Source: Strix aluco
Taxonomy: Eukaryota; Chordata; Aves; Strigiformes; Strigidae
Length of the DNA: 64,000 bases
NCBI RefSeq assembly: GCF_031877795.1
Contig: NC_133932.1
Coordinates: 40,996,180-41,060,179, forward strand
Direction of reading: 5' to 3'
Shown: piece after piece, positions 1-12,344 of the stretch
Position numbering within the stretch: position 1 is the stretch's first letter
How the letters are laid out: the number at the start of each line of letters is the position of its first letter
Made by a program: the position numbers and the translations under genes
Notes under the pieces: generated by a model
Told to the model about the DNA's origin: nothing
Database searches by the model: none
Seen by the model: only the letters and a program-made list of their open reading frames with translations

Positions 1-3000
1 CTTTGCAAGAAATTCATAATCAGCTTCCCCGAAAAACTCTGTAGTTCAAGAGTGCCATCTTGAGGTTTACTGCATATAAGGACTAGCATGTTGATTGAAC
101 TACTAGTATTCAGGGAATTACTAGTGAGCTCAAGCACCTAGCATTTAAAGTATTGTTTTTAAAAGGCATGAACATATGTACAGAGGGGCAGTTTGTCTCC
201 GCTGTGTTTTACCTGGAGTTAAGACATCTAACTAACAGAAATGTCGCTCCCAGTCAAGATTTTCAAAAGCAAATAATAATAGTGAGTGTTCTGCTTTGGG
301 ATATTCCTCTCGGAATACCTTAGGAGATACCTGATGTTCAGACTGTGCTGAGTTCCAGCTATCTAAAAATCAATGAACTTTCAATGTATTTTAAGTGAGG
401 CACCCAAAATAACTAAATATGATTTTTTAAAATTTTGTGTGTGGGTGTGTGTCTATAAGATGCAGGCATGCTTAATTCTTAAGTATTCTTAATTTAAGTT
501 AAAGGTAATGTCAGAGGCAAAATAAAACTATGACTTTCAAAAATATTTAAAATCTACGTGAGGAGTATATTGCTTTAGATATTCCCACATTTTAAAATAA
601 AGGAGAGACTTTCATGCTTTGGGGTATAAGTTTAGGAGGTGTTATGAAATTGTTTTCCTTCTACAGCATTGTCCAGACACTAGTTAGTTATCACTGCAGG
701 AGAGCAAATGAGTAGATTGCTACAAAAAATCACACATAGGTTGAGAATTTACCACTGAAAGTGGGATGTTGCTTTTCATTCTTGGTGCTGCAACTGCCAG
801 GTGGCTTTTGGCTTGGGAAAAGGATGTGTGCCAACATGCTCACAATAAAGTGCATTAAGGATGAGGCCACAGGAAACCAGAGACCCTCAAAAATATGCAT
901 TGTTAGCACCACAAATAACCCATGTTTCCTTGTGATATTTTTCATTTTGAAGCTGAGCAAAAAAGTAAACCTTTCTGAAACCCTTGCCCATGATGTATAT
1001 TCCCTAGTTATCACCACTACACCAACTGCACAAGTATGTTTCATTCTTTTTACAAGAATTTTATATTATATTGTATGGAAGTCCTAAATCTATAAATTTG
1101 ACTGAAGTCTAAATGAATAGCATTCTACCTCCAGTCAATCTAAAGGAAGAAGGCCTGTTTGTTTTCCAGTGCAGCAGCAGACTGCAGCAGAAGGTATTTT
1201 TATCCTAAGCATTTAATACAGCAACGGCACATCTCACAAAAGAAATCCAGTATCGGCTCTGATCATCTTTAAACTATCAGGGACTGAGTCATATCCCGGT
1301 CTGGAAGGAGGAGTGGGTAAGAAACTAATTTCCCCTTCACAGCAAAGAAAACCATGAATTTGAATTATTTTTCTTGCTTTGAAGTCCAAAATACTTTGCC
1401 AATAAATTGCGGCGGTATGTCAGATCTTCCAAACGGGATGGGAGCAGCCCACAACAGCCTACGGACTGCGCTTCCCACACAGACCTGCCTCCTGCCTGCC
1501 GACCACAGCAGTACTGGGATGGCTCAGGCTGAAAGAATTATATTTGTAGTGGTCCAACAGAGGGTGAATAGGACAGCCACAGTCAAGGGTCTTGGAGCAA
1601 AGGAGGTCTACCTCCACAATGAAAGGCTATTTTGAAGATCTAGATCATGTTAAGCCTATTCACAGAGAATAATGTTTTATTCTGGAAGTAGTTTGTGTTA
1701 TTTCTTGAGGAGTAACATGCTACTGAGCATGAACAAAGTGGCAGAGTCTGTCTCTCTGTAAGAGATCACTGAGATTGAGCTGTGAGTTGGTTCACTTGGA
1801 AACTATTGCTTGGGTACGAGCCAGGTGTCTATTTTGGGTCCCTCCATAGGAAGGAGTTGCTTGCAGTCAAGCCAGACTCCATTCTAGGACAAATGAAAAT
1901 GTTGCCCTGTCTTCTAGAAGGGCAAAGAGCAGGAAAAGTGCAACAACTAAAAAGAAATTAAAATTTAGTTGCCTCTTAGCTTTAAGGACATTCAGATAAT
2001 TTGAAGCTTGCTACTGTAATTTTTATGATCAATTCCCAGTGACAACTGAGAAACCAATCAGGAGGTTCAGGAAGATTTGCACAAAAATTAATACCACAGT
2101 CTGATCAACTACTGAAAGGTTTTGAACGTTGAAATTTCAAAAATTATTTAACCAGATGTTACATTTACAATTGCCAAAGGGGGATGAAATTTTTGTACAT
2201 CTTTGAAAGAAAAATTTCATTTTATACTTTGAACTAATCTGGTTTTGAATGTTTCATAAAATTGACATTAATCATTGTATTACTAAGTTGTCTTTGAAGT
2301 TTTCTGTGTTAGTTACTCCAGTATATCATATCTTACATGACCTTTAAAATAATGACATTTTGTCCTGTCATGTCTTTACATTGTATTCCAAACAAAGATT
2401 TTTGCCTGTGTTAGAATAAAATCTAAATATCCTGGAAAACTGACATTTCTGGAGCCTTAAAATTGTCTTGTTCCTTTGTCTTAGTCTGTATTTTTGTAAG
2501 ATGCCCCAGGTACTTGACATTCATATATATGCCTTTCTGCAAACTTGATTTATTATTATAACTCAAAAATAATTGGTGTTACCTTATAAAATAAATCATA
2601 CATTTAAAATTTAAAACTTTTTTTCTGCCAAAGTTAATAAGCTATATTTTGTGAAGAGATAAATGAATAAAAGAGAAAAAACATTTGCATTGCAACTGTC
2701 TTCAAAATAACAAAAACTGAGGAATAAGGTCCTTCATAAAATACAAAATGACTGGCAAGGACAAAAAACAAAGAAAAAAAGGCACTGCGAGGAGTTCAGA
2801 GGGGAACTTCAACAGTTGTGTACTGGAAAGAAACCCAAAACCAGACGGCAAAGCTGCTGATCAGAACTTGAAAAAAAAATAGCGCTTTAATGCTGCTGTA
2901 GGGGAAAGCAGCTCTGTGAGTCCTAAGAGAAGAGTCCTCCTCTTGCTGACAAGCCCTTGCGTACTGCTTGCCCATCTGTGGGCCTTGCAGGGTATCCCCT

Positions 3001-5689
3001 TCCTCACTGAAGGGTCTTCTCCAGCTTGATACTCCTCAGCTGCAGCAAATGCTCTCCTCAGCTGCGGGACAGAGGCAGCATCTCAGCACTTGGGACCTTT
3101 GTGGCATCTGCTGTGTACCCGAAGCCATGTATACAATGACCAACCACTGGACAAAGGCTAATTTACGATAGTGAGAGGGGTGGCTTTCCCGTCTTGCATT
3201 CAAGAATGAGACCACATATGTGAGGAGAAAATAATTTTATTGGAAGAGGGAGAGCGACTCATCTGTCTTGAATTAAGCCATCACTGTAGTGATTTGGAAT
3301 GGTAAATACAGGAATGTTCCCTGGATATAGTTGTGAGGTAAGAAAACCATTAGCAGTTCCATAAGATATTTCTGCAAGGGATACACAAATAATTTTTTAA
3401 TTCCTGCATGTGTAAGAAATATTTCCAGGAGAATTTAAATAACATCACTTGCTTGAGAGCAAAGTGTTGAAGCTCACGCAATGAGAACAGAATATAGAAA
3501 TTAACAAGTAATAGAAAAGGCAACTGCTCTTTAAAAACACTCTATGCATGTATTAAGAACCATCAGTGCTGCCATCAGTGAATGCTAACTGCATATTCTG
3601 AATTGCTCTGTATAGCTCTATGATAAGCTTATGCACATTTTTTTTGCATTAAGCAAAGAAACCTTAGAGTAGGACCTACAATAAGAGTAGGACCTAAAAG
3701 AAGGATTGTTCTTGAATGAACTGTGAAAAAAATAAACCCATATAGAACCTGTATGTAATCTTAACTTTATGCATTTTTTGATCCAGTTGCAAACCAAGAT
3801 GCCAAGTTCACCTGCCAACAAGCTGAAGGTCTAGAGCTAGTGAAAACTGGAGTTGAATGTAAGTGAGGAGACCTAACCAACCACATGAGCAAATGAGTGT
3901 GAAAATTATGAAGAGAGCATGAGAGTGTGTGTACACAAGCAAGCTTTTGCCATGTGAATGGTAGTACATATAAATATATATATGCTACGTTGCAGCTGAA
4001 GGCATGATTGTTCTAGAGTCAACCCTAAAAGTATGTACCCAAATGGGAACTTGCAAGTGTGTGCAGGATGTGAATTCCTCACAGTGTAAGCAAACACAAT
4101 AAGAGTTATGTTCACCTACACCAGTCATCAGCCAAGCCATCACTACCCACTATATAAAGCCAACAACATCAGTTCAACCCAGATTAAACTAAAAAGTCTA
4201 ATTGTAAAGCTGCCAATATTAAAAAAAAAAAAAAAACACAAACCAAAACACAACACCAAACGATTTAATATTAAATGCATGGTTCTCTGTGCAACATCAG
4301 CTGCCTTGAGGGGATCCAGGGTTTCTAAGTAAAAACATCAGTGCTAAAGCTGTCCAGCCACATCTCTTGTAGCAAGTCTGATGCCTTCACCAGCGTGGCG
4401 CTTTGCACCAAATAGTACTGCAACTGCTGACACGGTGATGGGGGTGATGGCCATGGATAGACTAAGGGGCAGAAGGAATAAAACTATATATACAGAGAAC
4501 TGTGCACACCATTTTCCTTTGTTTACTTTTGACTTTACAGCATGTCAAGAAGTTAAGTTTACCTGTTAAAAAGTTAAAGATCCAGATGGGAGCAAGGCTG
4601 TAACCAAGATGTCTGTGGCTGCTGGTATTCTGAAAGTAGAGCCATTTAGACTTTTTCAGAAACAGTTTTGACAGTGTTAACACAATGGGAGGTAGAGCAA
4701 GTTTGTGGAACTCTTCTTCCATCATTGCTACCATCAGTGGGACTGATAGTAATTGTAGGAAATTAGTGCAAGAAAGCAGCTACAAACATAGGCACAGCCT
4801 CAAGCTATCAAAGTGACTTCTGAGCATTATTCTCCTCTGGTGAGAAATGCTCAGTCTTCCAGGAAACCAAGCCTGGCTACATCTTCCTCTTGTCTTTCAT
4901 GTAATGTGTCAATACTTATTTATAATTGTATTTTCTTCATGTAGATTCAGAACACACATTAACTTCTGACTACAGCTTTTTCTTTTTAAAGTCAGTGGAA
5001 ACACAAGTTTCAATTTCCCCCCTGTTTCTGATTTATGATTAAGATACATCTCTTCTGCGATGGTTCATATGCTGTCACTTTTGAACAGAAGAGTATTAGG
5101 GAACTTCCAACTTTGAAATTAATTACAGGAATAAAGCCTTCTTTGCATATTTTCTAATTATGCCTTTCTTTGTTAATGCCAAATAATGCCTTTAGCATCT
5201 TCCTGGGAAAAGTCTCATTGACCCTGCTCTGTGATTATGGTGCTTTTATCTCCCATCTGTGCTGTGAAAGCTACAGGCCTTCCATTTCCAATGCAGAAAC
5301 CTCCAGAATTAAAACTGTTAGTACAAACAATAAAAAGATTAAAAAATCATAGAGGTATATGATGCAAGCCATACAAAAGGCAGCCTTATCCAGTCATGGG
5401 TGAAGGAGGGAGAAAAAATGTGATTGTCCCTATGATCTCAGCTCATGAACAAATTAGACTTTAAACTAACCCAAAAATTTTGCAGACACTGAAAAAATTC
5501 TCAAGCCTTAAGAGTCCATTGACAAGATGTCTGGACGAAGGTCACATCCCAGGTTGAGCTTTGGAGCAAAGCAATCACACTGCTTATCTGGTCTCATTTG
5601 CTCTTTGCTAACACTTGCCTCAGTTGCAGAGGGTGCTGTTTCAGGGCAAGGTGACATGCACATCTACTCTGACTTGTCCCAAAAAATCT
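1..5689. other. Gene-free AT-rich flank upstream of DIPK2B
   Basis: No open frame here is longer than about 108 codons, and none resembles a known protein or shows a coding exon bounded by good splice sites. The sequence is AT-rich and mostly unique, with a 16-base A run at 4221-4236. I see no RNA gene, CpG island or recognisable transposon before the CR1 begins near 5690. Conserved enhancers cannot be excluded by eye. Confidence 0.6.
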
Positions 5690-7680
5690 TCACAGAATCA
5701 CAGCATCATCTAGATTGGAAACCTCGAAGATCATCCAGTCCAACCATTAACCTAACACTGACCATTCTCAACTACACCATATCCCTCAGCGCTATGTCAA
5801 CCCGACTCTTAAACACCTCCAGGGATGGGGACTCCACCACCTCCCTGGGCAGCCCATTCCAATGCCTAACAACCCCTTCTGGAAAGAAATGCTTCCTAGT
5901 ATCCAGTCTAAACCTTCTCTGGTACAACTTGAGGCCATTCCCTCTTGTCCTACCGCTTGTTACTTGGTTAAAGAGGCTCATCCCCAGCTCTTTGCAACCT
6001 CCTTTCAGGTAGCTGTAGAGGGCGATGAGGTGTCCCCTCAGCCTCCTCTTCTCCAGACTAAACAACCCCAGTTCCCTCAGCCGCTCCTCGTATGACATGT
6101 GCTCCAGACCCTTCACCAGCTTCGTTGCCCTTCTCTGGACATGCTCCAGTCATTCAATGTCCTTTTTGTAGTGAGGGGCCCAAAACTGAACACGGTAATT
6201 GAGGTGCGGCCTCACCAGTGCCGAGTACAGGGGTAAGATCACTTCCCTGTCCCTGCTGGCCATGCTATTGCTGAAACAAGCCAGGATGCCATTGGCCTTC
6301 TTGGCCACCTGGGCACACTGCTGGCTCCTGTTCAGCTGGCTGTCAATCAACACCCGCAGGTCCCTCTCTGACTGACAGCTCTCCAGCCACTCCTCCCCAA
6401 GCCTGTAGCGCTGCTGGGGGTTGTTGTGGCCCAAGTGCAGCACCCGGCATTTGGCCTTATTGAAACTCCTACAGTTGGCCTTAGCCCATCGCTTCAGCCT
6501 GTCCAGGTCTCTCTGCAGAGCCTCCCTACCCTCGAGCAGATCAACACTCCCACCCAACTTGGTGTCATCTGCAAACTTACTGAGGGTGCACTTGATCCCC
6601 TCCTCTAGATCATCAATAAAGATGTTAAACAGGAGTGGCCCCAAAACCGAGCCCTGGGGGACACCACTCGTGACCGGCCGCCAACCGGATTTAACTCCGT
6701 TCACCACAACTCTTTGGGCCCGGCCATCCAGCCAGTTTTTTACCCAGCAAACCGTGTGCCCATCCAAGCCACGAGCAGCCAGTTTCACCAGGAGAATGCT
6801 GTGGGAAACGGTGTCAAAGGCCTTACTAAAGTCAAGGTAGACAACATCCACAGCCTTTCCCTCATCCAATAAGCAGGTCGCCCTGTTGTAGAAGGAGATC
6901 AGGTTTGTCAAGCAGGACCTGCCTTTCATAAACCCACGCTGACTGGGCCTGATCATCTGGTTGTCCTGCACATGTTGTATGATGGTACTCAGGATGAGCT
7001 GCTCCATCAGCTTCCTGGTCACCGACGTCAAGCTGACAGGCCTGTAATTTCCCGGATCATCCTTCCGACCCTTCTTATATATGGGCGTCACATTGGCCAA
7101 TTTCCAATCTGTCGGGACCTCCCCGGTCAGCCAGGACTGCTGGTAAATGATGGAAAGTGACTTGGCAAGCACCCCAGCCAGCTCCTTCAGCCCTTCAGCA
7201 CCCTCGGGTGTATCCATCTGGTCCCATACTTGTGTGTGTCTATGTGATGCAGTAGGTCACTGACTATCTCCTCCTGGATTATGGGGAGGGGGGTCGTTCT
7301 CCCAGTCTCTATCATCTGGCTGAGGGGGCTGGATTCCCTCAATACAGCTAGTCTTGTTATTAAAGACTGAGGCAAAGAAGGCATTAAGCACCTCAGCCTT
7401 TTCCTCATCATTCATTGGCATGTTTCATCCTGCATCTAGCAGGGGATGGAGACTCTCCCTGGTCTTTCTTTTGCTGTTGACATACTTATAGAAACAATTC
7501 TTGTTATCCTTGATTGCTGAAGCCACATTAATTTCTAGCTGGTCTTTAGACCTCCTGATTTCCGTCCTGCATAGCCTCACAGCATCTTTGTAATTATTGT
7601 GAATGGCAAGTCCCTTCTTCCAAAGGCCATAAACTCTCCTTTTCTCCCTGAGTTGAAGCCAAAGCTCCCTTGTGCTGAGA
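5690..7680 (-). mobile_element. CR1 LINE, 5'-truncated, minus strand
   Basis: The minus strand encodes the second half of a CR1 ORF2, from the linker between endonuclease and reverse transcriptase to the C terminus. A short 3' UTR follows, whose end (5693-5760) carries the avian CR1 signature of GGATGATCT-like and GATTCTGTGA-like words. The 3' end is therefore at low coordinates. ORF1 and the endonuclease are missing, as is usual for 5'-truncated CR1 copies. The 5' limit is approximate: recognisable linker sequence (RELWLQLREKRR) stops near 7675. The 3' UTR differs from the commonest chicken tail, suggesting another CR1 subfamily, which I cannot name. Confidence 0.93.
5772..7217 (-). pseudogene. 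CR1 ORF2 reverse transcriptase, defective remnant
   Basis: One minus-strand frame runs from 7217 to the natural stop at 5772, broken only by a TGA near 6150. It contains the reverse-transcriptase landmarks in order: [19 protein letters not shown], motif A as [13 protein letters not shown], motif B as [20 protein letters not shown], and the catalytic FADD box in [10 protein letters not shown]. After the TGA the CR1 C-terminal region resumes in the same frame ([19 protein letters not shown]) and ends in ALRDMV. Upstream of 7217 the CR1 reading switches frame around 7190-7260, and linker sequence continues to about 7675. The element cannot make a full protein. The small number of lesions suggests a fairly young insertion. 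Confidence 0.9.
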
Positions 7681-8979
7681 AGTATGAGAGAAAGGAGGAT
7701 CCTGGAGAGGAAGGAGCTTGACCCAAGATGGATGACAACCTGGAACCAGAGCAAGGAAGAAAGGCTGGCTTCCCATCCTCAGGGACTGTGCCAGGAGCAC
7801 CCTTGGGTGCCAGCCTCAGCAGGTAGCAGTGGCCCCACATCCTGCCTGTCTGCTTCTCCCTGCCCAGCATGAGGTGCCAGCAGGGATGTGTGTGATTGTG
7901 GTTTTACGCATAATTCGGTCAACATCCAGCATCATCAGGTGCCTCTGGGAAAAGGTTTTCACATACAGTGACTTTTGGCCAGAGCCCCAGGGAGGGAGAT
8001 TCCCAGCATGGTGGCACCCTGCGCCCATAGCAAGTGCCTGGCAGCTCCTGATGCTCCACTTTACCAGTGAGATACTTCCTCTTGATGGGAGCGGTCTCTG
8101 CTCTGGGAATAGTCACTTTACAGGAAAAGCAGAGGATAGCCTGTATTTGCTTTGGACGTTTCCATCCTTCCTGCCACACGGTGCTCTGTGGCCACCGGCC
8201 GCAGCACCCCAGGGTTGGCACTAGGGCAGGGGCAGCAGCACAGGCAGGCAGGATGCCCAGGACAGGACTGTCGGCATGCTCCAGAGGGCCTCTGGTACAT
8301 CAAGGTTGATCTGCCAATGTTATAAAACTCACAGAAAAGTGCAGACATGTAATTTTTGCCGCAAGGACCTCATGTGAGACCTTGCTCTTTTTTTTATCTT
8401 TTTTTCCTTGGTTTTGGCTCCACAACTTGCTGTTCTTGTAGTTTGTTCTCATGATCCCTTGAGTCATGCTATGGTGCTATGAGCTGTTTGGGGAAGAGTT
8501 GGCAAATAGTTCCTATTTGACTCCCTGGGTGATTTACCCATTGCAAGCTGAGGGGCATGACATTTATGCGGGTTAGTGACCTGGAGGCCTGGAAGCACTG
8601 GTGCAAGCCTGAAGGATGATGAACAGTTGTGTAATGGAGAGTCAAAAAGGTACATTGAAAGTTTAATTACAAACACCTGGGGAGCAGTGGCTCTCTCAGC
8701 TCCTCCCCCGCTCCTGCTTAAAATGTATGAATTGGCTTTCCATTGCTTCCCTGGTATTTTTTTCCATTCCAGCAGAGACCAAAACTCTTCTAGGGAAAAT
8801 ATTAGTTAAATGCCATGGAGGATTACAGGTAACACGGCACTGGGTTTCCCCCTTCAAGCAGGACCCCAACAGCTCAAAACCAGCTTCGAAGCAATCACAT
8901 CACAGCAGCAACAGCAGCAATAAATGCTTGATAAAGCAACCAGAGCAAGTTCCTTGAATTTTAAGACATGTGCAGTAGG
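7681..8979. other. Intergenic stretch between CR1 and hexamer array
   Basis: Moderately GC-rich unique sequence. Open frames of up to 131 codons overlap on both strands without codon bias, splice context or recognisable domains, so I do not call a gene. Nothing else is supported. Confidence 0.5.
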
Positions 8980-9139
8980 AAAAAAAAAAAAGAAAAAGAA
9001 AAAGAAAAAGAAAAAGAAAAAGAAAAAGAAAAAGAAAAAGAAAAAGAAAAAGAAAAAGAAAAAGAAAAAGAAAAAGAAAAAGAAAAAGAAAAAGAAAAAG
9101 AAAAAGAAAAAGAAAAAGAAAAAGAAAAAGAAAAAGAAA
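8980..9139. repeat. Perfect (GAAAAA)n hexanucleotide array
   Basis: After a run of 12 A residues, G occurs at exact six-base spacing from 8992 to 9136: 25 G residues with no interruption. The array is a homopurine/homopyrimidine tract of about 160 bases. The leading A run could be the remnant of a retrotransposon tail, but no element body is evident to its left. Uninterrupted arrays of this length are expected to vary in length among individuals. Confidence 0.98.
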
Positions 9140-10566
9140 TCTCACATGTTTTAGAAGGTTCCTTATGCAAAAAATTCTACCTTTTTTTGGCAATTTCTTG
9201 AGGGTTTTGAAGTTTCTTGGGTTTTCTTCAAAGATCAACAGAAATCAGTCAGAAAATGAGCACATTCCTTATAATACCTAAAATGAAGAACTGTGAGGTC
9301 CCAGCCCAGGCCTGATCCACTTCTTTAAAGCTAGATTGGCCTGCACTCTTCATTTATTTACTCCCTCAGCAGCCCAAGGGAATATACTTAGTGTGTGAAG
9401 TGAAGCACGTGCCCTTGCAAGAGCAGATTTTATGTCATTAAAAGAAAAAATGTAATACTGCAAATAAAGAAATGTCTCATTAGAATTCCATTTACTTTCC
9501 CACAAATGCCAGCCAAGACTTTTTTTTTTAAATATATACCTATACTTTTGGCTTCCAGATATATGCTGCTACCAAAAAAGGGCCCACAAGTGACCTGTGA
9601 TATAATCCGTTGTTTTAGGGTGTGTTTGCAGCCTATTAAAGAGATGTTTGAGGAGCATGTAAGCAAAGTGGTTGTGGGAGAAGAGAGAGGTGGAGGATAT
9701 CTGGGAATAATCCCAATTTACAAGCAATTCAAAGAACAACCGGGCCGAGGATTGGACTCTCATCTCTGTCCTCAAACAACTTTCCACCAAGAAATACTCT
9801 TCCCTACAGACAGTTCCACCACAGCAACAGCTAAGGATCAAAAGCCAACCTCCATCCTTGAAATAACTTTCTATTAAAGTTGGTTTTAATAAAATGAGGT
9901 TTGGATGAAATTTCAGTTCTTGAAATAACAGCAGAATTTTTTTGGTTGGATTCTGTTCATACTTTCCTGCTTCCCCATCCGCATTTTGCTATAAGCAATA
10001 GGTTATGGTCAATTTCTTTTATCTCAGTGAAATTTTGCCTTCCCAGATTAGGAAAAAAAGAAAGTGGTATGTTTGTTGTAAAACACTGTCAGGAATTCCC
10101 CCAGCTAATCCTCCTTTGCTTCTCTCTTGAAACTCTGAGGCACAAAGTATTGCTTTTGGAATGGGAGTAGTTTGCATATCGTAACTCTGAGAAAAGCAGC
10201 TCTTTCTGAACTCTTGGAGGCAAAGGCAATCTAATGAGGCAGTTGCATGGTTGCATTGCAAGGAGCTGTTAGCTTGGCCTCCTACAGACTACTGTGACTA
10301 TCCAAGCCAAGAGAAAAATGTATTTTATTTACAACACAGAGGAAACTTACAAAATGTTTCTAAAGATCAGTAGCTGCCCTGCGAATTCACTCTCTACAGA
10401 GTTCAGCAAGCAGTCAACAGTTGAAAGAGCCTCTGACGGTTTTCACTTCATTGCTGGCTGCCTCCCCTTACCAGCTATCTTTCTGACGGAGGTTAAATAA
10501 GGACAAGCCTGTAAAACTCTAGTATTTTAAAACAAGTTAGCTTATTTTTTGCTGATTTGGCATCTA

Positions 10567-10659
10567 TTTCCATGGAAACAGAAGCAAGAACTAGAAGCCA
10601 GCAGCTGAAGTTGGCTACACCACTGCTCTTGGCTTGTTCTATTTCCATTTCCATGGAAA
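10567..10659. repeat. Two copies of the palindrome TTTCCATGGAAA
   Basis: The 12-base perfect palindrome TTTCCATGGAAA occurs at 10567-10578 and again at 10648-10659, each followed by C. Both sit in a similar setting (TCTATTTCC before, AAC after), spaced 81 bases start to start. The CATGGAAAC half resembles, but does not fully match, an RFX X-box half-site (RGYAAC). Confidence 0.8.
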
Positions 10660-10819
10660 CTGATGTAAGATCAGTGCAAACAAGGCAAAGTTTGCTTTTT
10701 AAAAAAAAAAAAAAAATTAACCCTTTCTTGATTTTCTGCTTCCAGATTCGTTTGGTGTCAGAACTGCAGATACAAAATCACTGGAAATGCAAGAGCAGCC
10801 CACATAACTTTCATGAATC

Positions 10820-10851
10820 TGTGTGTGTGTGTGTGTGTGTTTGTGTGTGTG
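10820..10851. repeat. (TG)n dinucleotide microsatellite
   Basis: TG repeats over 32 bases with one interruption (TT) at 10841-10842. Confidence 0.95.
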
Positions 10852-11631
10852 CACTCCATTTTCCAACATGGATCTTCAAAGTAGTCACCAGTTTACTTTA
10901 AGGATGCTAAAAATCACAAGAAAATAACTAACGTACAGGACAGTTAAGGAAGAGTGGGAAAGAGGAGCTGGTTATGTTATCCCCACGTTGACAGGACACC
11001 TTTCTGCTACAGATTTGTAGTCTCCTGCATATGGGTATCCAGGATGGAGGAGTGCACCGAGCCCTGGAGCTGCCTGGCCATGGCTCTCACAAAGGTATCT
11101 GGCCTGCAAGGGGCTCCACAAGGCTCTACTCTGCAACCGGTGCTGGTCCCCAGGGCATCCCAGCTAGCATAAAGGCTGCTGTGTCATGTGGCTGTTTCAC
11201 AGGGAAAATGGCAAGTGGACAAGCAGAGATGGGAGTAGAAAAAGCAGCAGGGGGAGGAAAAGAAATGTGTGATATAAGGGAGGTTGACATGCGCTGTTGC
11301 CCCCTGTGGAGGTTAAAGGCAGAAGTAATAGATTGTCAATGCAAAGCAATCTGATGAGAAGAAATGGCATCTCCTTGCTAATTGTTTTCTAGGAGTTTTC
11401 TAGAGTATTTCTCTTGAAGCCATGTATGGTCTCCAGTTTTGCTATAAAACCACTGAAACTCAGATTTTAACATATATTTTTCCTTTTTTTTTTTTTTTTT
11501 CCTCCTAATCTGGCAATGTGCTGGAGCACATCACAAGCCTTTAAAGGTGCCTGGTAACATATGCAATCTAATGTGAAGCCAAAGCACCATGGACTGTGTC
11601 ACAGAGTTTGTACAGGCTGGGGTTGACTGCT

Positions 11632-11648
11632 GCTCATGCAGCATGAGC
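11632..11648. repeat. Perfect short inverted repeat
   Basis: GCTCATGC, a single A, then GCATGAGC: eight perfect base pairs around a one-base centre. It may be chance or a small dyad-symmetric protein site. It lacks the following T run that would suggest an RNA terminator. Confidence 0.7.
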
Positions 11649-12308
11649 TATTGAGGTTTTCTTTGAGTTCATGACTGAGTTTGATCTGAGATTAAGTCAC
11701 ATTTAGGGAATTGATTCACTTACCCTGTTTCATTAACAGGGATTTTGGTGCCTATGCTAGAAAATCTGGATCCAGACATGTAATAAATGTAACAAAGCAT
11801 TGAATCATGTACCTGAGTCCTCCACAAATATAATTAATGTATATGCTCTACTGCTTCATGCTGTTGGACCCCAGACACCAATGCTTACATGTAGAAAAGT
11901 TTTTCCAGATTGTAAGAGTCTGCTTAGGCCTGGGGGGCTTTGGTGCAACCTCCTTCATTCGATTGCTCTTTCTTAAAAATTTGAGGAGGAGGCTGGTGAG
12001 AGAACACAGCTAAAGAGAAGGGAGGTGGCCTAGGTCACACATCTAGTTACCGAAACATTAAAATACCAGATTTATAGCCAGAAGAGAACAGAAGCCAGGG
12101 TTTTAAGAGAGAGATGAAAAAGTACAAAGAAAGTCAATACATTTCATGTCTTGATTCATTTTTCCTTCCAATTAATACACTTCTAGATTAGGTCAGTTTT
12201 TAAGAACCTGTTCACGTTTGCACTGGACCCAATAGCATGCGGTCTGTATCAGCTCTGATATCACCTGAACAGGAATCAATGCCTGAATATCAATAATTGT
12301 TAATGCAT

Positions 12309-12344
12309 GTGGAAAAAGTGTCCCCAGTGGAAAAAGTGTCCCCA
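12309..12344. repeat. Perfect 18-bp tandem duplication
   Basis: The 18-mer GTGGAAAAAGTGTCCCCA occurs twice head to tail (12309-12326 and 12327-12344) without a mismatch. It looks like a recent replication-slippage duplication. Confidence 0.95.

Noticed and set aside
5527-6012. 161-codon plus-strand open frame
   Set aside because: Mostly antisense to the CR1 reverse-transcriptase C-terminal region and 3' UTR; no independent coding signature.
8900-9238. Open frames of alternating K/E, F/S or F/L residues on both strands
   Set aside because: They are the GAAAAA array read in different frames, not genes.
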